A DNA stretch of 64,000 nucleotides from Kutzneria sp. CA-103260. GTDB lineage: Bacteria > Actinomycetota > Actinomycetes > Mycobacteriales > Pseudonocardiaceae. The stretch is taken from positions 9,052,001 to 9,116,000 of the forward strand of contig NZ_CP073318.1 in assembly GCF_018263855.1 (NCBI RefSeq), in the 5' to 3' direction. Position 1 is the stretch's first letter; every line of letters begins with the position of its first letter. This document shows, piece by piece, positions 51,741 through 58,327 of the stretch. The notes beneath the pieces are model-generated. The model searched no databases. It saw nothing but the letters and a program-made list of their open reading frames with translations, and was not told the origin of the DNA. The position numbers were made by a program, and so were the translations under genes.

Positions 51741-52505
51741 ATGGGTGTCGATCTGCTGCTGTTGACCGGGGATCCGGACCCGTCGTCGGTGCTGCCGGCG
51801 CTGTCCCTGCTGCCACACGTGGTGCGGCCGCTGGCGCCGGAGGTCTCGGCGCTGCTCGAGGCCGGCCCGCACGACGCGGTGCTCGTCGACGCGCGTGGCG
51901 ACCTGGCCGGGGCCCGGTCGCTGTGCCGGCTGCTGTCCAGCAGCGGTGTCGAGGTGCCGGTTGTGGCCATTGTCACCGAGGGCGGCCTGGTCGCCGTCAC
52001 CGCGGACTGGGGCGTGGACGAGATCCTGCTGCCCACCGCCGGCCCGGCCGAGGTGGACGCCCGGCTGCGGTTGGTCGGCTCCCGCCGCAAGACCGACCAG
52101 CCCGGCACGGCCGGCGCGATCCAGCTCGGCGAGCTGGTCATCGACGACGCCACCTACACCGCCCGCCTCAAGGGCCGCCCGCTCGAGCTCACCTACAAGG
52201 AGTTCGAGCTGCTCAAGTACCTGGCCCAGCACGCGGGCCGGGTGTTCACCCGGGCCCAGCTGCTCCAGGAGGTCTGGGGCTACGACTTCTTCGGCGGCAC
52301 CCGCACGGTGGACGTGCACGTGCGGCGGCTGCGGGCCAAGCTCGGCCCCGAGCACGAGCTGATGATCGGCACCGTGCGCAACGTGGGCTACAAGTTCGTC
52401 CGCCCGTCCCGGCCGGGCGCCCGCACCGGCGGCCACATGGACCACGACGCGCACGACGATTCGGAGTCCGACGCCTTCGCCGCGCTGGCCAAGCAGTTCC
52501 GCTGA
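51741..52505 (+). CDS. glnR: Nitrogen regulator GlnR (OmpR-type orphan response regulator)
   Basis: Global nitrogen regulator of 254 residues. The receiver-like domain (VDLLLLTGDPDPSSVLPAL, VLVDARGDLAGARSLC, VVAIVTEGGLVAVTADWG) keeps the Asp position but lacks the usual phosphorylation pocket, as known for GlnR, which acts as a constitutive dimer. The winged helix LTYKEFELLKYLAQHAGRVF to TVRNVGYKFVRP is nearly identical to Streptomyces GlnR. ATG 51741 is 10 bp from AGGAGG; TTG 51735 is an alternative. It is divergent from lmeA and followed by mshD. Confidence 0.96.
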   Translation: MGVDLLLLTGDPDPSSVLPALSLLPHVVRPLAPEVSALLEAGPHDAVLVDARGDLAGARSLCRLLSSSGVEVPVVAIVTEGGLVAVTADWGVDEILLPTAGPAEVDARLRLVGSRRKTDQPGTAGAIQLGELVIDDATYTARLKGRPLELTYKEFELLKYLAQHAGRVFTRAQLLQEVWGYDFFGGTRTVDVHVRRLRAKLGPEHELMIGTVRNVGYKFVRPSRPGARTGGHMDHDAHDDSESDAFAALAKQFR

Positions 52506-52523
52506 CCGCTAGCGTCGGGTGTT

Positions 52524-53405
52524 GTGGCTGAGCTGACTGGGCGGGACCGGCTGACCGCGGTCGAAGTGGACGGGGTGGCCGGCATCTTCGAGGCGGCCCG
52601 CCTGGCCGACGAGCGGACCGGCGCCGGTGACCTGCCGTCGTTCGTCGCCCAGCCGGGCACGCACGTGCTCGCCGAGGACAACGGGCGGCTGGTCGGCTAC
52701 GCCCATCTCGACACCGTCGGCGACTCCTTCGGCCACCTGGTCGGGGAGACGCTGGTGCACCCCGCCGCCCGCGACCGCGGCGTCGGTACGCAGCTGGTGG
52801 AGCGGCTGCTGACGCTGGCCGGGGACCGGTCGGCGCGGCTGTGGTCGCACGGGGACCACCCGGCGGCCGCCGCCATTGCCGCCAAGCTGGGCCTGCACCG
52901 GGTCCGTGAGCTGCGCCGGATGCGCTGGATGACCGGCGACGTGCCGCAGCCGCAGTTGCGCGAGGGCGTGCGGATCCGCACCTTCGTGCCCGGTCAGGAC
53001 GAGGCGGCGGTGGTTGCCGTCAACCACCGGGCCTTCTCCTGGCATCCCGAGCAGGGCGCGCTCACGGTCGAGGACTTGGTCGCCACCGAGCAGGAGGACT
53101 GGTTCGACCCGGCCGGCTTCTTCCTCGCCGTGGACGCTTCGGACCGGCTGCTCGGATTCCACTGGACGAAAGTCCACGCCGGCCCGCCCGAGGCGATTGG
53201 CGAGGTTTACGTAGTAGGGGTGGATCCGGACGCGCAGGGCGGCGGGCTGGGCAAGGCCCTGACCGTGATCGGGATGGAGCATCTGCGCGCGGCGGGACTA
53301 CGCAGCGTGATGCTCTATGTGGAGTCCGACAACGCACCCGCGGTGGCGGTCTACAGCAAGCTGGGATTCACTGTCTGGGACGCGGACGTGCAGTACGGGC
53401 GCTGA
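52524..53405 (+). CDS. mshD: Mycothiol synthase
   Basis: Acetyltransferase for the last step of mycothiol synthesis (acetyl-CoA plus Cys-GlcN-inositol). The 293 residues hold two GNAT domains: the first with LVHPAARDRGVGTQLVERLL, the second with GVDPDAQGGGLGKALTV and the substrate segment HWTKVHAGPPEAIGEVYVV. GTG 52524, 18 bp after glnR, has a weak ribosome site. Presence of mshD supports an actinobacterial host. Confidence 0.96.
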   Translation: MAELTGRDRLTAVEVDGVAGIFEAARLADERTGAGDLPSFVAQPGTHVLAEDNGRLVGYAHLDTVGDSFGHLVGETLVHPAARDRGVGTQLVERLLTLAGDRSARLWSHGDHPAAAAIAAKLGLHRVRELRRMRWMTGDVPQPQLREGVRIRTFVPGQDEAAVVAVNHRAFSWHPEQGALTVEDLVATEQEDWFDPAGFFLAVDASDRLLGFHWTKVHAGPPEAIGEVYVVGVDPDAQGGGLGKALTVIGMEHLRAAGLRSVMLYVESDNAPAVAVYSKLGFTVWDADVQYGR

Positions 53406-53507
53406 TCCCGCGTTACGCTGCGCTGCGTCACGAACTCTCATCAACCGGGTCACGCTGGGGTCGCGATACCACCCTATCGGAGTAGTTGTCGTCACTTCGT
53501 GTGCCCT

Positions 53508-53529
53508 GTTCACCTTTCGTTCACCTACC
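53508..53529 (+). promoter_or_regulatory. PHO box upstream of pstS
   Basis: Two adjacent 11-bp units, GTTCACCTTTC (53508-53518) and GTTCACCTACC (53519-53529), match the direct-repeat design of actinobacterial PhoP boxes (GTTCA core every 11 bp). They lie 94 bp before the pstS start. Phosphate starvation control is therefore predicted. Confidence 0.85.
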
Positions 53530-53622
53530 CAAGGGCTGTCGTCCACTCGGGCTGCCTACGGTCGGCAAACGAGCGACGGGACCCGTCGCGCTCGAAGTCG
53601 AGTCTCCAAACGGAGGATCCAG

Positions 53623-54750
53623 GTGAACATGAAGCGGCACGGCGTCGCGCTGGGCATCATGGCGGCAGGCGCCCTCCTGCTCACCGCCTGTGGCAGCGAC
53701 AACAACACCGGCGCGACGGGTGGCTCCACCAACACCAGCTCCAGCTCCTCGGCCCCCAAGGTCGACTGCTCGGGCAAGAAGACGCTCAAGGCCAGCGGCT
53801 CCACCGCGCAGAAGAACGCGATGGACCTGTTCGTCAAGGCGTACAACGACGCGTGCGACGGCAACGACGTCAACTACACGGCCAACGGCTCCGGCGCCGG
53901 CATCTCGGACTTCACCGGCAAGCAGACCGACTTCGCCGGCTCCGACTCCGCGCTGGACCCGAAGAAGGGCGAGCCGGACAAGGCGGCGCAGGCCTGCGGC
54001 AGCCCGGCCTGGGACCTGCCGACCGTCTTCGGCCCGATCACCGTGGTCTACAACGTGAAGGGCGTGTCCGACCTCAACCTGGACGCCGCCACCACCGCCA
54101 AGATCTTCGACGGTGAGATCAAGACCTGGAACGACGACGCGATCAAGAAGCTGAACCCGAGCGCGACGCTGCCCAGCACCGCGATCAGCGTGGTCTACCG
54201 GTCCGACCAGTCCGGCACCACCGACAACTTCCAGCAGTACCTGACCAACGCGGGCGGCTGGACCAAGGGCGCCGGCAAGACCTTCAACGGCGGCGTGGGC
54301 TCCGGCGCGTCCGGCAACCCGGCCGTGGCCACCGCGCTCGGCCAGACCGACGGCGGCATCGCCTACGTCGAGTGGTCCTTCGCGCAGGCCAACAAGCTGA
54401 ACATCGCCTCCATCGCCACCACCGCCGGCGGCACCCCGGTCAAGGTCAGCGCGGACAGCGTCGGCAAGGCCATCTCCAGCGCCGCCTTCAAGAACCCGGG
54501 CAGCAACGACCTGTCGCTGGACCTGAGCTCGATCCACAAGACCACCGCGGCCGGGGCCTACCCGATCGTGCTGGCCACCTACGAGGTCGTCTGCTCGAAG
54601 TACGCGGACGCGGCCACCGGCAAGGCGGTCAAGGCCTTCCTGACCACCGCCATCAACCAGGGGCAGGCCCAGCTGGCCACCAACGGCTACGCGCCGCTGC
54701 CCGACTCGCTGAAGACCAAGCTGGCCGCGGCCATCGACGCCATCAGCTGA
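53623..54750 (+). CDS. pstS: Phosphate ABC transporter substrate-binding lipoprotein
   Basis: High-affinity phosphate-binding protein, 375 residues. The signal peptide ends in lipobox LLLTAC, followed by a Gly/Ser/Thr-rich linker. Phosphate-contacting loops are ASGSTAQKN, GSGAGISDF, FAGSDSAL and YRSDQSGTTDNFQ. GTG 53623 sits 6 bp from GGAGG; ATG 53629 is a close alternative. A strong hairpin separates it from pstC. Confidence 0.95.
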   Translation: MNMKRHGVALGIMAAGALLLTACGSDNNTGATGGSTNTSSSSSAPKVDCSGKKTLKASGSTAQKNAMDLFVKAYNDACDGNDVNYTANGSGAGISDFTGKQTDFAGSDSALDPKKGEPDKAAQACGSPAWDLPTVFGPITVVYNVKGVSDLNLDAATTAKIFDGEIKTWNDDAIKKLNPSATLPSTAISVVYRSDQSGTTDNFQQYLTNAGGWTKGAGKTFNGGVGSGASGNPAVATALGQTDGGIAYVEWSFAQANKLNIASIATTAGGTPVKVSADSVGKAISSAAFKNPGSNDLSLDLSSIHKTTAAGAYPIVLATYEVVCSKYADAATGKAVKAFLTTAINQGQAQLATNGYAPLPDSLKTKLAAAIDAIS

Positions 54751-54789
54751 CCGCAGCACCCAGATGAGCGACACCCGACCGACGCGCGT

Positions 54790-54831
54790 CCGCCCCGATC
54801 GTCCAGAGCCCGCTCTGGACGATCGGGGCGG
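54790..54831 (+). terminator. Strong hairpin between pstS and pstC
   Basis: A perfect 19-bp stem (54790-54808 with 54813-54831) has the tetraloop CCCG. Its position inside the operon suggests partial termination or protection of the pstS message, so that binding protein exceeds permease. It also argues against starting pstC at the upstream ATG 54764. Confidence 0.85.
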
Positions 54832-54850
54832 TAGCCGCATGATTGGTGCC

Positions 54851-55816
54851 ATGACCTCCGACAGCGGTCAACCAGGTGCCCGGACCGCGGCCGTGCGCCG
54901 CCCGGGCGACACGATCTTCCGCACGCTGACCACCGGCGCCGGCCTCGCGATCGTGATCGCGATCGCGCTGATCGGGATCTTCCTGCTGATCAAGGCAGTC
55001 CCGTCGCTGCTGGTCAACAAGGACAACTTCCTCACCAGCGCCAACTTCGTCACCCTCGACCCGAACAACCTGATGTTCGGCATCAGGGACCTGCTCATCG
55101 TGACGGTGCTGACCTCGCTGGTGGCGCTGATCATCGCCATGCCGGTCTCGCTGGGCATCGCGCTGTTCCTCACCCAGTACGCGCCGGCTCGGCTGAGCCG
55201 CCCGTTCGCCTACGTCGTGGACCTGCTGGCGGCCGTGCCGTCGATCGTCTACGGCCTGTGGGGCATCCTCGTGCTCGGCCCGGCCCTGGAGCCGTTCGAG
55301 ACCTGGCTCAACGCCACCTTCGGCTGGTTCCCGCTGTTCGCCAAGGGCAACATCCCGCTGGCCGGCGCCGGCACCATCTTCACCGTCGGCGTGGTGCTGG
55401 CGGTGATGCTGCTGCCGATCATCACCTCGGTCAGCCGCGAGGTGTTCCGGCAGACCCCGGTGATGCAGATCGAGGGCGCGCTGGCGCTGGGGGCCACCAA
55501 GTGGGAGGTCATCCGGACCACGGTGCTCCCGTTCGGCCGCAGCGGCTACATCGCCGCCTCCATGCTCGGCCTCGGCCGCGCGCTCGGTGAGACGGTGGCC
55601 GTGCTGCTCATCCTGCACGCCTCGCCCACCCCGTCCGGGGTGAGCCTGTTCGACGGCGGCTACACGTTCGCGTCCAAGATCGCTTCGGCCGCGTCCGAGT
55701 TCAGCCAGCCGCTGCCCACCGGCGCCTACATCGCGGCCGGCCTGGTGCTGTTCATCCTGACCTTCTTGGTCAACGCGCTGGCCCGGTCCATCGCGGGCGG
55801 GAAGGCGGCGAAATGA
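54851..55816 (+). CDS. pstC: Phosphate ABC transporter permease PstC
   Basis: Integral membrane protein, 321 residues, six predicted spans. Family motifs: LLAAVPSIVYGLWGILVLG and the cytoplasmic EAA-like loop EGALALGATKWEVIRTTVLP. ATG 54851 (MTSDSGQPGARTAAV) is taken because the frame upstream passes through the hairpin at 54790-54831; ATG 54839 is nearly as good. It overlaps pstA by 4 bp. Confidence 0.94.
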   Translation: MTSDSGQPGARTAAVRRPGDTIFRTLTTGAGLAIVIAIALIGIFLLIKAVPSLLVNKDNFLTSANFVTLDPNNLMFGIRDLLIVTVLTSLVALIIAMPVSLGIALFLTQYAPARLSRPFAYVVDLLAAVPSIVYGLWGILVLGPALEPFETWLNATFGWFPLFAKGNIPLAGAGTIFTVGVVLAVMLLPIITSVSREVFRQTPVMQIEGALALGATKWEVIRTTVLPFGRSGYIAASMLGLGRALGETVAVLLILHASPTPSGVSLFDGGYTFASKIASAASEFSQPLPTGAYIAAGLVLFILTFLVNALARSIAGGKAAK

Positions 55817-56724
55817 CCACCACCGAGTCCACTCTGGACCGTCCGGCCAGCCCGCCGGCGTTCCAGCCCGTGAGCGGCGCCCGCAAGTTCAAGAACATGA
55901 CCGCCACCGTGCTGGTGGGGCTGGCCTTCCTGGTCGCGCTGGTGCCGCTGGTGTGGCTGCTGATCACCGTGATCCTGCGCGGCTACCAGGCCCTGCTGTC
56001 GGCCGACTGGTGGACGCACTCGCTCAAGGGCGTGCTGCCCAAGGAGTTTGACGGCGGCGCGTACCACGCGATCATCGGCACCCTGCTGCAGACGCTGGTG
56101 TGCGCGGTGATCGCGGTGCCGATCGGCGTGCTGGCCGCGATCTACCTCGTGGAGTACGGCCGGGGCCGGCTGGCCCGGCTCACCACGTTCATGGTGGACA
56201 TCCTCTCCGGTGTGCCCTCCATCGTGGCGGCGCTGTTCATCTTCGCGCTGTGGATCGGCACCATCGGGCTGGGCCAGAGCGCGTTCGCCGTGTCGCTGGC
56301 CCTGGTGCTGCTGATGCTGCCGGTGGTCGTGCGGTCCACCGAGGAGATGCTGCGGCTGGTGCCGCAGGAACTGCGCGAGGCCTCGTACGCGCTGGGCGTG
56401 CCCAAGTGGAAGACCATCGTGCGGATCGTGCTGCCCACGGCGCTGTCCGGCGTGGTCACCGGCGTGATGCTGGCGATGGCCAGGGTGATGGGCGAGACCG
56501 CGCCGGTGCTGGTGCTGGTCGGCTACTCGAAGTCGATCAACTTCAACATCTTCGACGGCAACATGACCTCGCTGCCGCTGCTGATCTACAACGAGCTGAA
56601 CAACCCCAACCCCGCGGGCCAGCTGCGGGTGTGGGGGGCGGCGCTGACCCTGATCATCCTGATCATGCTGTTCAATCTCGTGGCCGCCCTCGTGTCGCGG
56701 TTCTCGGCCATCAAGACGAAGTGA
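55813..56724 (+). CDS. pstA: Phosphate ABC transporter permease PstA
   Basis: Integral membrane protein, 303 residues, beginning MTTTESTLDRPASPPAFQ. It has the paired motifs DILSGVPSIVAALFIFALW and RLVPQELREASYALGVPKW, the loop that docks on PstB. Six spans are expected. It starts within the pstC stop. Confidence 0.95.
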   Translation: MTTTESTLDRPASPPAFQPVSGARKFKNMTATVLVGLAFLVALVPLVWLLITVILRGYQALLSADWWTHSLKGVLPKEFDGGAYHAIIGTLLQTLVCAVIAVPIGVLAAIYLVEYGRGRLARLTTFMVDILSGVPSIVAALFIFALWIGTIGLGQSAFAVSLALVLLMLPVVVRSTEEMLRLVPQELREASYALGVPKWKTIVRIVLPTALSGVVTGVMLAMARVMGETAPVLVLVGYSKSINFNIFDGNMTSLPLLIYNELNNPNPAGQLRVWGAALTLIILIMLFNLVAALVSRFSAIKTK

Positions 56725-56732
56725 GCTGACAA

Positions 56733-57509
56733 ATGGCCAAGCGGATCGACGTCAAGGACCTGAACATCTTCTACGGCAAGTTCCACGCCGTGGACGGGGT
56801 GGCGCTCGCGGTGCCGCCGCGCAGCGTGACCGCCTTCATCGGTCCTTCGGGTTGCGGCAAGTCCACCGTGCTGCGCTCGCTGAACCGGATGCACGAGGTC
56901 ACCCCCGGCGCTCGCGTCGAGGGCAAGGTGCTGCTGGACGGCGAGGACATCTACGCGTCCACTGTGGACCCGGTCGAGGTGCGCCGCACCATCGGCATGG
57001 TGTTCCAGCGGCCCAACCCGTTCCCCACCATGTCCATTCGGGACAACGTGGTGGCCGGGCTGCGGCTGGGCGGGGTGCGCAACAAGAAGCAGCTCGACGA
57101 GGTGGCCGAGCGCTCGCTGCGCGGGGCCAACCTCTGGGCCGAGGTCGCCGACCGCCTGGACAAGCCCGGCGGCAGCCTCTCCGGCGGCCAGCAGCAGCGT
57201 CTGTGCATCGCCCGCGCCATCGCCGTGCAGCCCGACGTGCTGCTGATGGACGAGCCCTGCTCCGCGCTGGACCCGATCTCCACGCTGGCCATCGAGGACC
57301 TGATCGGCGAGCTGAAGAAGGACTACACGATCGTCATCGTCACCCACAACATGCAGCAGGCGGCCCGGGTCAGCGACCAGACCGCCTTCTTCAACCTGGC
57401 CGGCGTCGGCCAGCCCGGGCGGCTGATCGAGATCGACGACACCGAGAAGATCTTCTCCAACCCCGGCCAGCAGGCGACCGAGGACTACATCTCCGGCCGC
57501 TTCGGCTGA
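56733..57509 (+). CDS. pstB: Phosphate ABC transporter ATP-binding protein
   Basis: ABC ATPase of 258 residues: Walker A GPSGCGKST, Q-loop VFQRPNPFPTM, signature LSGGQQQR, Walker B LLMDEPCSALDP and switch VTHNMQQA. It starts 8 bp after pstA and ends before a textbook terminator. Confidence 0.97.
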   Translation: MAKRIDVKDLNIFYGKFHAVDGVALAVPPRSVTAFIGPSGCGKSTVLRSLNRMHEVTPGARVEGKVLLDGEDIYASTVDPVEVRRTIGMVFQRPNPFPTMSIRDNVVAGLRLGGVRNKKQLDEVAERSLRGANLWAEVADRLDKPGGSLSGGQQQRLCIARAIAVQPDVLLMDEPCSALDPISTLAIEDLIGELKKDYTIVIVTHNMQQAARVSDQTAFFNLAGVGQPGRLIEIDDTEKIFSNPGQQATEDYISGRFG

Positions 57510-57523
57510 TCGTCCACATGCGA

Positions 57524-57559
57524 CAGCGGCCCCGCCGGATCTCTCCGGCGGGGCCGCTG
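57524..57559. terminator. Intrinsic terminator between pstB and phoU
   Basis: A perfect 16-bp stem (57524-57539 with 57544-57559), loop TCTC, is followed by TTCTTGTTG. One of the few in the window with a T-rich tail. It lies between convergent stops at 57509 and 57575. Confidence 0.93.
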
Positions 57560-57574
57560 TTCTTGTTGTGGTGT

Positions 57575-58243
57575 CTACAGGTCGTCGGCGCCGCTGGAGT
57601 AGCCGGGCATGCGGCCGGTGACCACGAAGACGGTCCGCTTGGCCACCGAGACGGCGTGGTCGCCGAAGCGCTCGTAGAACCGGCCCAGCAGGGTGATGTC
57701 CACGGCCGAGGGCACGCCGTGACCCCACTCCTTGTCCATGATCACCGAGAACAGGTGCCGGTGCAGGTCGTCCATGGCGTCGTCCTCGTTGTCGAGGCGA
57801 CGGGCCAGGTCGACATCCTGGGTGCGGATCACCTGCTCCGCCTTGCGGGCCAGGTCGACGGCGATCCGGCCCATTTCGGCGAAGTAGCCCCGCACCTCCT
57901 CGGGCAGCACGGCCGCCGGGTGCCGGCGGCGGGCCGCCTTGGCCACGTGCAGCGCCAGATCGCCCATCCGCTCCAGGCTTTCCGCTGCGTGGATGACCGA
58001 CAGCACCGTGCGCAGGTCGGTGGCGACGGGAGCCTGTAGCGCCAGCAGCGCGTAGGCGTCCTCCTCGCACTTGGCCCGCGCGTCGTCGATCTTCTGGTCG
58101 CCGCTGATCACTCGCTCGGCGATGCCGAGATCCGCGTCCAGCAACGCCTTGGTCGCCTGCTCCATGGCGTCGCCGACCAAACCGCACATGCTCGCCAGCT
58201 GGTCAGCGAGCTCGCCGAGCTGGTCGTGGTAAGCCTCACGCAT
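57575..58243 (-). CDS. phoU: Phosphate signalling protein PhoU
   Basis: Helical protein of 222 residues made of two three-helix bundles: MREAYHDQLGELADQLASM in the first, ERMGDLALHVAKAA with metal-type E-x3-D, and ERFGDHAVSVAKR at the end of the second. It links the Pst transporter to the PhoR/PhoP system. ATG 58243 is the family start, not the upstream in-frame start at 58282. A PHO box lies 42 bp upstream. The mycobacterial counterpart is PhoY2. Confidence 0.94.
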   Translation of the reverse strand: MREAYHDQLGELADQLASMCGLVGDAMEQATKALLDADLGIAERVISGDQKIDDARAKCEEDAYALLALQAPVATDLRTVLSVIHAAESLERMGDLALHVAKAARRRHPAAVLPEEVRGYFAEMGRIAVDLARKAEQVIRTQDVDLARRLDNEDDAMDDLHRHLFSVIMDKEWGHGVPSAVDITLLGRFYERFGDHAVSVAKRTVFVVTGRMPGYSSGADDL

Positions 58244-58284
58244 GGCCGACAGCCTACGTGCACGGGGTCGCGCCGACGGCATCG

Positions 58285-58306
58285 CCGGATGAACCGGACG
58301 TGAACC
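58285..58306 (-). promoter_or_regulatory. PHO box upstream of phoU
   Basis: On the - strand GGTTCACGTCC (58306-58296) is followed directly by GGTTCATCCGG (58295-58285): two 11-bp units with the GTTCA core in register, as at pstS. It ends 42 bp before the phoU start. Confidence 0.8.
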
Positions 58307-58327
58307 ACGGGCGACGAACCGGCATCG

